A stretch of DNA of 64,000 nucleotides from DATCIH01 sp036507955 (GCA_036507955.1 DATCIH010000194.1:1-64000); one strand, 5' to 3'; positions 9,428-18,378 are shown, counted from the stretch's first letter. Program-made: numbers and translations. The notes: generated by a model from the sequence alone, not told the origin.

Positions 9428-9447
9428 AGACACCCTTTCGAGTGTCT
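9428..9447 (-). terminator. Possible weak intrinsic terminator after the homing endonuclease gene
   Basis: A 6-bp stem (AGACAC with GTGTCT on the minus strand) is followed by TATTTTA. The U tract is short, so it probably attenuates rather than stops late transcription. Confidence 0.5.
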
Positions 9448-9460
9448 TAAATTGTAATAT

Positions 9461-10141
9461 TTAGTTACTGTAGTTGTTGCATTGCAATTTATGAAATTCA
9501 TTATAATAATTTTCAGCATCTTTTCTAGCTTGAATTGCTTTTTCTATCGTTTCAAAACTTCCTAAATGCTTTTTAACACCATCGCGTGTTATGTGTGCGC
9601 GAAAATGTGTTTTACCACTAGTACATACACCTTTGTGCTTCAATTTATTGTTTTTATTAAGGCTTCTATTTTGTTCTTGTATAAAATAGTCTGCCCATCT
9701 ACAGTTGCTAGGTGAATAATCCTTTAATGGATTAATTCTATCTATCGTTAGCTTTTCAGCATATCCATTTTCTAAAGTCCATTCGAGAAAAGGCTGAAAA
9801 TCATTTTCCCACTCTTTACAAACTCTAATGCCCTTGCCACCATATCTTTCATAATTATCAGTTTTAGGATTATTACACCTATTCACCATACATTTATATA
9901 TTCCATATATTCTTTTATATTTTATTGTATTACCTTTTTGAGTATGTCTTTCACAACCACAACTTTTATCCGGTTTGCGTTTAGGTAAACCTATTAAGCG
10001 CGACTTTTGCAAAACGATTTCATTTCCACAATCGCATTTGCATAACCATGAACTCCCTCTATTATCTTGATAATTTAATTTTACAACAGTTAAATGTCCA
10101 AACACTTTATTGGTTAAATCTACTGTTTTTATATCAATCAC
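9461..10141 (-). CDS. Free-standing AP2-HNH homing endonuclease
   Basis: The N-terminal third has CKCDCGN and KSCGCERH cysteine pairs. The centre has an HNH-like core (YKCMVNRCNNP, NYERYGGKGIRVCKEW, LTIDRINPLKDYSPSNCRWAD), and the C-terminus is an AP2-like DNA-binding domain (HFRAHITRDGVKKHLGSFET). This order is that of phage AP2/HNH homing endonucleases, which spread by cutting alleles that lack them. It sits as an isolated cassette between the tailspike and adaptor genes. Start choice is unclear: GTG at 10141 lies inside the AAGAGGTG ribosome binding site, while an in-frame ATA at 10132 sits at the normal distance. Not needed for the virion. Confidence 0.85.
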   Translation of the reverse strand: MIDIKTVDLTNKVFGHLTVVKLNYQDNRGSSWLCKCDCGNEIVLQKSRLIGLPKRKPDKSCGCERHTQKGNTIKYKRIYGIYKCMVNRCNNPKTDNYERYGGKGIRVCKEWENDFQPFLEWTLENGYAEKLTIDRINPLKDYSPSNCRWADYFIQEQNRSLNKNNKLKHKGVCTSGKTHFRAHITRDGVKKHLGSFETIEKAIQARKDAENYYNEFHKLQCNNYSN

Positions 10142-10232
10142 CTCTTACATATATTGTAACATAAAAGGTGACGTAATACAATACTTTTACGAATCAATGT
10201 TGCACATTTTTTTCCTATTATGAAACTATCCA

Positions 10233-11921
10233 TTAAACACCAACATGTGATAAAGCAATTTGACCAGACGCTTGTACTTTTGCTCTACCCCAAACTGTTA
10301 CACCAGATGTAGTTAACTGGTACTGTATAATTACTCTATTATTTGTTGTAGTTACAAACTGTACTGCATAACGAGTACCAGTTCCACCTACTTCATCAGT
10401 GCCTAAAACAGCTACTGTAACTATCCCTGAAGTATTACCAACTCGACTAATTACTCTTTTATATCTAGCATACATAGCACCAAAACTATAATCATATCCA
10501 CTAAATTCAATGTCAATCATAAATGCTCCACCTTCGTTAGCAAGCAAATCAAAGTAACCTAGCGTTACCCATGTCCCAACAACATTAGCATAAAATGGTG
10601 TCGTAAATCCATGGTCTACTTCGCCTGATTGACTTGGCCAAGATGAAAGTTTACGATTATCTCTTACTAAATCAACACTAGTCATTGAACCAATATTTTG
10701 TTTAGCTATATTAACGCCTTGCGTTCCTACGCCAGTATCATTCCCACCAGCTAAAGTAACTAATGCACCAGTATATACTGCTTTTTGCCAAATATTTGTG
10801 CCAACAACAAGATTGTGCATATTGTAAGCAACAATACCACCACTTGGAACACCCTTAAAAGTACAACCCCCAATATAAACATTTCCTATATTATCTGCGT
10901 GTGTAGTGTCGGCTGAACCAATAAGCATAGCAACCGCACTTGTCCCAGAGCCTTGAAATACAACACCATTAAATGTAAGATCATACATGCCGCTTAAAAG
11001 AGATGAACCCTTTTGACCTATCCGAACAGGAGCAACACTACAGGAAGATATTCCTCCACCAATAACCATAAATTCAACGGTTGTGCATCCATCGGCAACC
11101 ATAATATCTAAACCATAATTAAAAGCACCTATGCCACTTGCTCCTGGTCCTGTTCCCGCAACAATTTTATTGTTTGACCAACGGATTCCACCACCACTTT
11201 CCCATCTTACTGCGGAAATTGCATTAGTTTTTCTCCCCAACATAGCGACAACGCAATTACATATGCCTTGGTCTCCGAAATCTCCCTCTCCAGCATTATC
11301 GTTTAAAAAGTACATTCCATAATTAACTGGGTCATAAAAATGGCAAGAGTCTATTGTTCCAAATCTGCCTTCGACTTGTATATCATTAAAAAATCCTTGA
11401 ACTGTAACCCTAGATAAAGCATGGTTATGTCCTGAGTTCATTTTAATTCCAGTACCTGCGGTCGGGTTGCCTATAAATGTATTTATTACCGCAAAATCAA
11501 CTAAAATTGTTCCTGCTGAATTAGTTGTTAAACAATCAGCAGTTGCGGATGAACAACGAAACCCACTAATAGCAATTCCAGGGAACGTTCCACCTTGATT
11601 AGTGGATATTAGTCTACCACCAACACCACTTATTTTTAATGTTCCATTTACCATAAGTCCACCGCTCGGAATATAATACATTCTAGTAAGCCTAACCTCG
11701 CCACCAATTGCAACCGCTCCATCAATAGCTTGTTGGACAAAACTTGTATCGTCTACGCCAGCACTATATGTTGATGATGCACCGTAATTTTCAGGCATGA
11801 AGTATGTCACTTTTTTAGCCAAGTCCGACGTATTAGATTCAAGTTGATTCTCGATTTTATTCATATTTATAGCATTTACATCGGTAGTTCCGTCTACCCA
11901 GTTTGTTTTGGAATAACTCAT
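10233..11921 (-). CDS. Tailspike with pectate-lyase-like beta-helix
   Basis: A protein of 562 residues. A short N-terminal part (SKTNWVDGTTDVNAINMNKIENQL) is a common particle-binding start in phage tail proteins. At about residues 48-80, GASSTYSAGVDDTSFVQQ followed by GGEVRL is the signature of the Pectate_lyase_3 type of right-handed beta-helix. The long Gly/Asn/Val-rich middle fits the stacked coils. The C-terminal ~120 residues form another beta domain. It probably binds or degrades a surface polysaccharide. The start overlaps the stop of the 42-residue gene as ATGA, so the two are coupled. Confidence 0.8.
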   Translation of the reverse strand: MSYSKTNWVDGTTDVNAINMNKIENQLESNTSDLAKKVTYFMPENYGASSTYSAGVDDTSFVQQAIDGAVAIGGEVRLTRMYYIPSGGLMVNGTLKISGVGGRLISTNQGGTFPGIAISGFRCSSATADCLTTNSAGTILVDFAVINTFIGNPTAGTGIKMNSGHNHALSRVTVQGFFNDIQVEGRFGTIDSCHFYDPVNYGMYFLNDNAGEGDFGDQGICNCVVAMLGRKTNAISAVRWESGGGIRWSNNKIVAGTGPGASGIGAFNYGLDIMVADGCTTVEFMVIGGGISSCSVAPVRIGQKGSSLLSGMYDLTFNGVVFQGSGTSAVAMLIGSADTTHADNIGNVYIGGCTFKGVPSGGIVAYNMHNLVVGTNIWQKAVYTGALVTLAGGNDTGVGTQGVNIAKQNIGSMTSVDLVRDNRKLSSWPSQSGEVDHGFTTPFYANVVGTWVTLGYFDLLANEGGAFMIDIEFSGYDYSFGAMYARYKRVISRVGNTSGIVTVAVLGTDEVGGTGTRYAVQFVTTTNNRVIIQYQLTTSGVTVWGRAKVQASGQIALSHVGV

Positions 11922-12046
11922 CTTGTTTCACCTACTTTAAACATTCCAACTTTACACATACCAGCTTTAACCGTTGTTCTAACTGGCGTAACTGGTGTAC
12001 CTTTCTTATTGTTTTTCAATATTAAATTTATTAGTTTAATATCCAT
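11918..12046 (-). CDS. Small basic protein, translationally coupled
   Basis: This 42-residue reading frame is linked to both neighbours: its ATG shares a base with the stop of the 81-residue gene (TAATG), and its stop overlaps the start of the tailspike (ATGA). It starts MDIKLINLILKNNKKG and is Lys-rich with repeated KVGMxKVG. Coupling on both sides is good evidence that it is translated. Function unknown, possibly only a coupling device for the tailspike. Confidence 0.6.
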   Translation of the reverse strand: MDIKLINLILKNNKKGTPVTPVRTTVKAGMCKVGMFKVGETR

Positions 12047-12291
12047 TATGACAACCAATATCTAACAATAGACGTACCTGTTAAGGTCTTGTAATAGAGT
12101 TTATTAAATGTGTCTCTTCTGTCCTGCAATGGGATTGTTTCACCTGTTTTATATGTTTGATAATTCGAATTATCATTTATACTAATTTCAACGTCTGCAT
12201 CAACTGCAAGTATTAATGTAGGGAAAAGATTACTACTTAATGCGATGCTTTGTTCTGTAGCGGTTGCGTAAAGTTTGCCTGTTTTAACCAT
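12046..12291 (-). CDS. Small beta-rich virion protein
   Basis: An 81-residue protein starting after a clear AGGAGG site, directly downstream of the capsid gene terminator. The sequence (SIALSSNLFPTLILAVDADV, TYKTGETIPLQD, YYKTLTGTSIVRYW) is strand-rich with no enzyme motif. The position between capsid and tailspike suggests a minor head, decoration or tail component. No family recognised. Confidence 0.65.
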   Translation of the reverse strand: MVKTGKLYATATEQSIALSSNLFPTLILAVDADVEISINDNSNYQTYKTGETIPLQDRRDTFNKLYYKTLTGTSIVRYWLS

Positions 12292-12318
12292 GATAAAAAC
12301 CTCCTATTAAATAAAAAT

Positions 12319-12346
12319 AAAGGAAGGACCTAAGCCCTCCCTTTTT
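12319..12346 (-). terminator. Intrinsic terminator after the capsid gene
   Basis: The minus strand has AAAGGGAGG pairing with CCTTCCTTT (nine pairs, one wobble) followed by ATTTTTA. It lies immediately after the capsid stop codon and probably tunes capsid mRNA above the tail genes. Confidence 0.75.
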
Positions 12347-12348
12347 GA

Positions 12349-13299
12349 TTAAGCTGATGGTGGAATGTTACCAATCACCCATCTCCAATCATTCCAACCG
12401 TTGCTAAATCGCATATAGCCTCGAATCATCCAATTGTCTGTATTTAAGTCAACCCATGATTTAGTTTCAAGTGGTGTTCTGTCCACCCAAAAAAGGTTCT
12501 TCGCTTTCCACCTGCTATCTAACCCGTACCAACTTGTAGGATTATCTAGGAAATCGGAAATGATAACCTTGTACTTAGAGAACTTAGGATTAACATTACC
12601 ATTAGGAGAATCATAACCGTTCGGTGTACCTAAAATTTCCCAAGCAACATCTCTCAATTCAAATGGTACAACAATTGTGTCCATCTTGAAATTACCTTTG
12701 ATACCACTATCAGTAACAAAATTCTTAAACATGTTTTCGACAAGTGTTAAATTCGCTGGTGTAAGTGGTAAAGCGGTTAAGTTACTTTGAACTTTACCCT
12801 TCTTGGTTTTTGAAGGATGAGAAGTTGAACATAATTCTTTACCATCTGCACCTAGCAGACTATAAGACTTTCCGTTTGCAGTAGTGTACGCGGTTTCAGT
12901 ACAATAGTTGAAAGGTAAATGAACAAATCTTTCTTTAGTTCTATTTGCGCTATCCATGAGTGTACCTGCTTGATTCTGCATATCTATTAATTGAGCATCA
13001 TCAATAGTTTCGCGTTTAATTTGAATACCCTTCTTGAAAACTTCGGGAGTGAATGTCTTAGTGTAACCTTCCTCCATACCCTCGAATGGAACCTCTGCAT
13101 CTGTCATTTCAAACTCGCCAATGCCTGTCATTCCTCCGATACTTTCTGAATAATGCTTAGAATCCTTTACTGTATAAAACTCTTTAAGTAATGAATCTTG
13201 AGCGTTATCCGATTCCTCTTTACTCATATATGCCATAAGTGGACCTTCAAAACGTCCAATCGCTAAATCTATTTTTCCTGCGGTTGCTTTAATAATCAA
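12349..13299 (-). CDS. Major capsid protein
   Basis: About 316 residues. Recognised by position (portal, scaffold, small head protein, capsid) and by a pattern like Mu gpT-type or related HK97-fold heads: acidic N-terminal helix region (SKEESDNAQDSLLKEFY), FTPEVFKKGIQIKRETIDDAQ, TLMDSANRTKERFVHLPF, TIVVPFELRDVAWEIL, and a C-terminal W-rich part. The start is uncertain. No ATG follows the AGGAG at the head of the gene; TTG at 13299 has 9-base spacing. An internal ATG at 13236, preceded by GAAGG seven bases away, would give MAYMSKEE. Both share the same end. Flanked by terminators on both sides. Confidence 0.82.
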   Translation of the reverse strand: MIIKATAGKIDLAIGRFEGPLMAYMSKEESDNAQDSLLKEFYTVKDSKHYSESIGGMTGIGEFEMTDAEVPFEGMEEGYTKTFTPEVFKKGIQIKRETIDDAQLIDMQNQAGTLMDSANRTKERFVHLPFNYCTETAYTTANGKSYSLLGADGKELCSTSHPSKTKKGKVQSNLTALPLTPANLTLVENMFKNFVTDSGIKGNFKMDTIVVPFELRDVAWEILGTPNGYDSPNGNVNPKFSKYKVIISDFLDNPTSWYGLDSRWKAKNLFWVDRTPLETKSWVDLNTDNWMIRGYMRFSNGWNDWRWVIGNIPPSA

Positions 13300-13333
13300 C
13301 TCTATCAACTCCTAATTTTTATTCTTTTGCATT

Positions 13334-13362
13334 AAAAAAAGCCTTAGATTTCTAAGACTTTA
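13334..13362 (-). terminator. Intrinsic terminator between decoration and capsid genes
   Basis: On the minus strand AAAGTCTTAG, loop AAAT and CTAAGGCTTT form a stem followed by seven T. It overlaps the stop of the 128-residue gene. A terminator directly before the capsid gene implies partial read-through or a separate capsid promoter. Confidence 0.8.
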
Positions 13363-13746
13363 AAATGTTATTACCGCTCTGTTCTTAACTGGATTATATG
13401 AAACAATTTCGATTGCTCCTGTTGTTAAATTGCCACTGTCTATGCTCAAACCATCTGAGGATATTGCTACAGTTTGCATTCCTACAACTGGTGTTCCTGT
13501 GCCTGTTACATCACATTTATATTTATTATCTTTCCTGATTTTGAGATATTCCGTTTTTACGCTAATTCCTCCTGCGGTGTCTGCATTTAAAATCGCATAA
13601 GGTGTAACCAATGGTGTAGCTTTTGTAAGCCTACCAGCAACCACCATAACCAACTCACCACTAACACCCGTTTCATTGTCCTTCATTAGTATTGAACTTT
13701 CTGTATTCATATTGGGTACATAGATTGCACTGTGAAAATCGAACAT
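13360..13746 (-). CDS. Head decoration or stabilising protein (putative)
   Basis: A protein of 128 residues after GGAGGTAATAAA. The beta-rich sequence (GVSGELVMVVAGRLTKATPLVTPYAILNADT, TGTGTPVVGMQTVAIS) resembles small capsid decoration proteins (DUF2190-like). Its place between scaffold and capsid fits this. No definitive motif is visible, so the role is inferred. Confidence 0.6.
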   Translation of the reverse strand: MFDFHSAIYVPNMNTESSILMKDNETGVSGELVMVVAGRLTKATPLVTPYAILNADTAGGISVKTEYLKIRKDNKYKCDVTGTGTPVVGMQTVAISSDGLSIDSGNLTTGAIEIVSYNPVKNRAVITF

Positions 13747-13764
13747 TTTATTACCTCCTTGTTT

Positions 13765-14781
13765 CTATTGCATATTTGCTTTGACAAAAGCCATGGCTTG
13801 TTTTTCTGTGAAGCCCATAGACTTATAGGTAGACATTGTTTCTGCATCAATGAAAGTATCGTTTGAAGCACTAGAGTTACTTTCTTTCTCTGTCTTTAGG
13901 TGCTTCTTGGAGTTAAGCTTATTTAGTGTCTCTTGTCTTGCTATTTCTTTGGCTTTTTTGGTAATTTTTTCTTTGATTTTTCCTTCATTAACTAATTTGA
14001 AAGCATCCATTAATTCGTAACCTTTCTCATACTTAGCCCAAACTTCATTGCTTATATCTTCTGGCTTTGTGATTAGATCAGGGAATGCTTTTTCTAAAGC
14101 GGTGTATTCAACTAATAATTTTTCATCATCAATAGGCTTTTCTTTAATTTCTTCCTTAGGTTCAATGACTTCTTTGGGTTCTGCTATCTCTGCGCCTTTT
14201 GTGATAAATTTTGCAGCGGCTAACATTGCAGCATAATTAGGATCAAGTGATATAGCATCTTGAATGGCTTTAACATCATAGCCTTTCTCTTCAAGTTCTT
14301 TGACCTTATTGTCCATAATCTGCGTATCCATCATTTTCCTATAAGAATCAAAATCCTTAACCCCAACATCGCCAAAATTCCTAACCGCCCATTCATCATT
14401 TTCTTGCTTTAGTTTTTGAAACTCTTTCTTTTGTCTTCTAAGTTCTGCGAATGCCGCATTAGTTTTATCAGATTGTTTGATTTCGTCTGGGGTTTCTTCA
14501 AGTTCTTCAACTTCATCCTCAACAACTTCCTCAACTTCATCTTCGAGTTCTTCAACCTTTTCTTCTTTTTCCTCAACATCATCTCTTAACCAATCAGGAA
14601 CATCATTATTCCTAACACCATTAAAGAGGTTTTCTTCGTCAACATTATTTTCAATCGGTTCGGTGGTTTCCGATTCTTCTACACCTGTGTCGGCGAATAG
14701 TTGTAAATTCATTATTAACTTTGGTTCTATATCAGCAGATTTAGCGGCTTTCTGCATTTCTACGCTTGATTTTTTATTCAT
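13765..14781 (-). CDS. Capsid scaffolding protein (putative)
   Basis: 338 residues using the ATG at 14781, preceded by AAAGGAAATAC; a longer frame extends 29 codons upstream without a good ribosome site. The N-terminus contains MNLQLFADTGVEE, a leader commonly seen in Firmicutes phage scaffold and capsid proteins. Residues ~45-110 are extremely Glu-rich, then long Lys/Glu/Ala helices (ELRRQKKEFQKLKQEN, KEKITKKAKEIARQETL) run to the end, as expected for a coiled scaffold that leaves the procapsid. Lies between portal and capsid genes, the usual place. Confidence 0.72.
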   Translation of the reverse strand: MNKKSSVEMQKAAKSADIEPKLIMNLQLFADTGVEESETTEPIENNVDEENLFNGVRNNDVPDWLRDDVEEKEEKVEELEDEVEEVVEDEVEELEETPDEIKQSDKTNAAFAELRRQKKEFQKLKQENDEWAVRNFGDVGVKDFDSYRKMMDTQIMDNKVKELEEKGYDVKAIQDAISLDPNYAAMLAAAKFITKGAEIAEPKEVIEPKEEIKEKPIDDEKLLVEYTALEKAFPDLITKPEDISNEVWAKYEKGYELMDAFKLVNEGKIKEKITKKAKEIARQETLNKLNSKKHLKTEKESNSSASNDTFIDAETMSTYKSMGFTEKQAMAFVKANMQ

Positions 14782-14966
14782 GTATTTCCTTTCTAAATCA
14801 TGATTTTCGCCCTTTTCATCTGGGGATTTTAAAGCATGACAAAATACATAGTCTTTGCTATGTGTCATTGCAAGCGAGTGCTTACTTGCCTATACGGTAA
14901 TTTAAAACATAAACAAACACTTGCAAAATAAAGAGCATAAAAAAAGAACTTACAATTAAGTAAATT

Positions 14967-15116
14967 CTATTTGCCACTCTTACCAGTTCTTAGATCGTTT
15001 CCAGTAATCCATACAGAAGTTTCTGTTGGCGCTCCTGTAGCTGAACCACTTACACCTCTGCCACTTACGGGCATTTGTTTACCGTTGTTACTGTTGTTAC
15101 CATTGTCTTTAGCCAT
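14967..15116 (-). CDS. Small Gly/Asn/Ser-rich protein
   Basis: A 49-residue frame with ATG at 15116 after GAAAGGTGGTG. It begins MAKDNGNNSNNGKQMP and is rich in Gly, Asn, Ser and Thr, suggesting a flexible peptide. It sits between the portal-linked small genes and the scaffold in the head module, and is too short for function to be read. Gene call rests on the ribosome site and the otherwise empty space. Confidence 0.55.
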   Translation of the reverse strand: MAKDNGNNSNNGKQMPVSGRGVSGSATGAPTETSVWITGNDLRTGKSGK

Positions 15117-15238
15117 TAATAACACCACCTTTCATATATCGAATTGCAGTATAGGCAGAACCCTGCGTTAATACATACTCTTGACTTTGTGTATTCTTAA
15201 TGCTCACTTATTGAGGAACTCTTACCTCGCCTATACTT

Positions 15239-15532
15239 TTAATACGCTATTAGTCTTCTTGGATTTGATTCTGTATCTATGTGGGTACCAGGAACAAACG
15301 TTAAAGCTTCTGCAATTACATAAGAACCATCTGGATTTTTCTGTTGTGTAGTAACTTGAACAATGCAACCAGTTTGGGTATTGCATATCTTTGTAGATTT
15401 TAGCCAGCCTTGTTCTTTGCTTGAAGCCTTACATAATAAAGCAAATGTATCGCCATCACCATATACAACTAAATCTGATATATTTGCTTTAGCACCTCTA
15501 ACCTCTGTAATGCCTAAATCTTTTTCTTTCAT
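15239..15532 (-). CDS. Small head-module protein
   Basis: 97 residues from the ATG at 15532, which follows AAAGGGGAATTATT. The sequence is beta-rich (DTFALLCKASSKEQGWLKSTKICN, GCIVQVTTQQKNPDGSYVIAEAL, FVPGTH) and reads like a conserved phage head-region protein seen next to portal genes in clostridial phages. No catalytic motif. Likely a minor structural or accessory protein. Confidence 0.65.
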   Translation of the reverse strand: MKEKDLGITEVRGAKANISDLVVYGDGDTFALLCKASSKEQGWLKSTKICNTQTGCIVQVTTQQKNPDGSYVIAEALTFVPGTHIDTESNPRRLIAY

Positions 15533-15549
15533 AATAATTCCCCTTTCCA

Positions 15550-15780
15550 TTAACAACCTTTGAATTGATTCAATCCTTTGCCAAATGTATTCTTAGTTGT
15601 TTTCTTTTTAGTTGCTACTTTCTTTGTTGGTGTTTTAGCAGCTGCTTTTTTCTTAGTAGTCTTTTTACTTGTTTTAGGAATCGCAATTACTGTTGCATTT
15701 GGTTTAACCGCCATTGCGGTAGAATCAGCTTTCTTTTTCTTCAAGTTTTTAATCATTAGGTTAAATTGCGCTTTATCCAT
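15550..15780 (-). CDS. Lys/Ala-rich histone-like small protein
   Basis: 76 residues from ATG 15780, after AAGGAGGTGACAATA, overlapping the portal stop. The C-terminal half is almost entirely Lys, Ala, Thr and Pro (KKTTKKKAAAKTPTKKVATK), very like the tails of histone H1-type or HU-extended proteins. A DNA-compacting role inside the head, or binding to the acidic scaffold, is plausible but unproven. Confidence 0.65.
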   Translation of the reverse strand: MDKAQFNLMIKNLKKKKADSTAMAVKPNATVIAIPKTSKKTTKKKAAAKTPTKKVATKKKTTKNTFGKGLNQFKGC

Positions 15781-17905
15781 TATTGTCACCTCCTTGTTGT
15801 TGTTCGGCATTCATCATGCTATCCAAATGTTTTTGCTGTTCACTAGGTGTTAAAGAGAAGAATATTTTCTGCTCACTAGGTGTTAACTGTGCAATAATAC
15901 CAGCCAATTCATCGGGATTAGCAGTATGTTGTGTTGCTACGTTGCCCTGTGCTTGCTCTTGTGGTTGTTGCCCTTGTGATTGTACCTGTGTTTCTGCCTG
16001 TTGTTTCGCCTGTTCTGATTGTTGTTGCAACTGGTTTTGTTGTTCCTGTTGTGCCTGTGCATCTGCTTGTTGTTGCTTTATACGTTCCCTTGCTCTCTCT
16101 AAGATAAATGAAGACATCGGTATACCCAGACTATCCATTATCATCCAATAGTCTATTGCATCCGCTGCGCCCTGTTCTAATGCTTTATCGGCGACTTGTA
16201 TCATAAAGTTTTTATCTTTAGCCATTCCTGCATCTGCGTTGATGTAAATATCAAAATCGGGGTAATAATATTCGCCCGCTATGTCTTTCTTTAAGAGCAA
16301 GGACTTATCAAAGTAACCATACTCAATTTCTGCTGCACTCTTAACTCTGTACGGAACTTTATCATCATAATAAGCAATCAAGAAATCATAATACAATTGA
16401 TACAACTCTCTGAACGCAATATATTTTTCATTGGTCTTTATGTTAAGTCTCGTAGCGGTATTAGCAGATAAAGTCTCTAGTGCTTTACCACTTAAAGTTG
16501 ATGAATCTGCCCTGCCTTGGCTAGCTTCTGTAACTCCAACAATATCTTTAGCGGCCTGTAGTTGTAAATTAAATAATTCCATCGCACCATTATTAGGTGT
16601 CTTGATATCAATCGCTTTTAGGTCGCCAGTTGGGTCGTCTGTTTCAAGTATTTGTGATTCTGCATCTTTCAACTTAGACATCAAGCCAGAATTTTTTCTT
16701 ACTATAATCTTAGTAGTACCCTTATTCTGTTTGCGTTCTTCCTTAGTTATCAGCCTCTTAATACTATCTTGCTGACGTTTAACTATCTGACAATCACTCA
16801 CACCCAAAAATGATTTTTCTTTTGGAATGTTATACCACGCAATAAAAGGAAAGCGTTTTGGCACTCTCCTTTCTACGGTAACTGTATTTGTTTGTGGCGG
16901 TTCCACTGGCATATTTTGAGGTTGCTCGCCATTAGTCTGACCGTCTAATTGATTAGGTTCTTGTGAAGGTTGTTGACCTTCTGATACTGGCATTGAATCT
17001 GTTGGTTGTGTAGGTTCTGCCTGTTCAACATCTAATGTTTCCATATCTTCAATGTTGCCAGCTTCATCCCTTGGATAATAAAACTTAGGTAAATCCCTTA
17101 TGATAATTTCGTTTGCCCATGTTAACAGGCTAACTTCGTTATCTTTATCTTTATACCAACACTCTACGACACTTACCATATCTTCTGTTTTACTTTTGCT
17201 TTCTTCTCCGAAATTCTCTAAGTCTCCATATTCTGAACCTTCATTAGATAACTTACTTCTAAATTCTTCACCGTAAATTCTGCAAACTTGATCTAATGTT
17301 TTATTTTCTATCTGAAAACAATAGTCCATGTCTTCAATCTTGATTACATTCGGTTGAGGAATAAAGTTAATAGGATGAGGATTAGTTGTTTCAAGTCTAC
17401 CTCTATACGTGTGACCATTATAATCGGGATTAAATGAAACTTTGAGGATAGACATACCATTCTTTTTAGTAATACGTTCATTCTCGCTGACCATCTTTTG
17501 TAAGTTAGAACCTTCACTCATATATGTTAGCATGCCCTCTATCATCTTTCGATTCTCCATACCATCAGCAGATTCTATTGCTGATACCGCTGGTTTAGGT
17601 ACTGCAACATCAATTGTTCCTTCTATCAATTGCATTGTTATGTTTACATTACTATCTAATTCCTCTGCAGAACTTAATTCCTTTCTACTGGACATGAAAC
17701 CTTTTATTTTTGTATCTTCTCTAGCATCGTGATATTGTGCATCCCATAAATTGCTATAAGCCCTGAAAGAAGAATGAGAGGACATTGCTTCGTTGAGTTT
17801 CCGTTTCCATCCTAAAAGTTTATCATTAGTTTCTTTTTTCTCTTTAACATCTGCTTGCTTACCTTTGATTTTTTTAACGATTTTCTTTACTAAATTATCT
17901 GCCAC
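15773..17905 (-). CDS. Portal protein
   Basis: 710 residues, the length of P22-like podovirus portals. The N-terminus is basic; residues ~40-70 contain the conserved NLWDAQYHDAREDTKIKGFMSSRKEL-type segment, then a long mixed body with CWYKDKDNEVSLLTWANEIIIRD and FPFIAWYNIPKEKSFLGVSDC. A Gln/Pro-rich insert lies around residues 285-340. The C-terminus has long helices and a Gln-rich barrel-like tail (KQQQADAQAQQEQQNQLQQQ), ending with two repeats of LTPSEQK/Q. It forms the 12-subunit DNA entry ring. Sits directly after terminase-linked genes, in the normal order. Confidence 0.88.
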   Translation of the reverse strand: MADNLVKKIVKKIKGKQADVKEKKETNDKLLGWKRKLNEAMSSHSSFRAYSNLWDAQYHDAREDTKIKGFMSSRKELSSAEELDSNVNITMQLIEGTIDVAVPKPAVSAIESADGMENRKMIEGMLTYMSEGSNLQKMVSENERITKKNGMSILKVSFNPDYNGHTYRGRLETTNPHPINFIPQPNVIKIEDMDYCFQIENKTLDQVCRIYGEEFRSKLSNEGSEYGDLENFGEESKSKTEDMVSVVECWYKDKDNEVSLLTWANEIIIRDLPKFYYPRDEAGNIEDMETLDVEQAEPTQPTDSMPVSEGQQPSQEPNQLDGQTNGEQPQNMPVEPPQTNTVTVERRVPKRFPFIAWYNIPKEKSFLGVSDCQIVKRQQDSIKRLITKEERKQNKGTTKIIVRKNSGLMSKLKDAESQILETDDPTGDLKAIDIKTPNNGAMELFNLQLQAAKDIVGVTEASQGRADSSTLSGKALETLSANTATRLNIKTNEKYIAFRELYQLYYDFLIAYYDDKVPYRVKSAAEIEYGYFDKSLLLKKDIAGEYYYPDFDIYINADAGMAKDKNFMIQVADKALEQGAADAIDYWMIMDSLGIPMSSFILERARERIKQQQADAQAQQEQQNQLQQQSEQAKQQAETQVQSQGQQPQEQAQGNVATQHTANPDELAGIIAQLTPSEQKIFFSLTPSEQQKHLDSMMNAEQQQGGDNNG

Positions 17906-17942
17906 TTTATCACCCGCTTTCTTTTAGGATTATGTTAATTTT

Positions 17943-18104
17943 CTATTTCTTCTTCCTGAGTGCTTTGAAGCTTTCTATAAGACGTTTATCTTGTTTGTAA
18001 GTACAGAAGCTATATAATAATCCTATTATAAAAATTACTAACCACAACCACCAATACTTAATAAGCAACTCGCCTTGCGTTAGGTGTATGAAATCATTTA
18101 ACAT
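17943..18104 (-). CDS. Small single-span membrane protein
   Basis: A 53-residue frame whose start overlaps the end of the next upstream gene by 11 bases. Residues 13-33 (LLIKYWWLWLVIFIIGLLYS) form a membrane helix, followed by a basic tail (YKQDKRLIESFKALRKKK). The paired membrane proteins between terminase and portal are unusual for this module. Possible holin-like or superinfection role, not assignable. Confidence 0.6.
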   Translation of the reverse strand: MLNDFIHLTQGELLIKYWWLWLVIFIIGLLYSFCTYKQDKRLIESFKALRKKK

Positions 18105-18336
18105 TTAATCGCCTGCCATTTATGTGTTTATCTATAAAACCTATAAATAAAATAGCTCCTAGTATTTTGATACCATTAAACCCATTTCTCATTGTTATAT
18201 TAATGTTAATGTTAAAAATAGCAATACTAGCTACGACGGTAACAAAAACAAAAAGTCCAGTAAAAAAGAACCCTAATAAATTTTTTAATATCTTCTTTAA
18301 CAATATATCGCCTACTTCCAGAAAAATTATGTGCAT
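18094..18336 (-). CDS. Small two-span membrane protein
   Basis: Up to 80 residues. Two hydrophobic stretches (GFFFTGLFVFVTVVASIAIF and GIKILGAILFIGFI) flank a short Asn-rich loop, and the end is basic (DKHINGRRLNVK). The ATG at 18336 lacks a good ribosome site; a TTG about ten codons inside follows GGAAGTAGGCGAT and may be the true start. Overlaps the next small membrane gene, so the two may act together. Confidence 0.5.
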   Translation of the reverse strand: MHIIFLEVGDILLKKILKNLLGFFFTGLFVFVTVVASIAIFNININITMRNGFNGIKILGAILFIGFIDKHINGRRLNVK

Positions 18337-18378
18337 GGATAAACCATATTTGTTGCTTATGTTATAAAGTCTATACTT

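Noticed and set aside
14477..14803. Plus-strand open frame rich in Ser across the scaffold gene
   Set aside because: It is the antisense image of the Glu-rich scaffold region (GAA/GAG read as TTC/CTC), has no ribosome site and no family features.
15783..16151. Plus-strand Cys-rich open frame over the portal C-terminus
   Set aside because: The cysteines are the antisense of the Gln/Ala codons in the portal tail; no ribosome site and the portal is clearly real.
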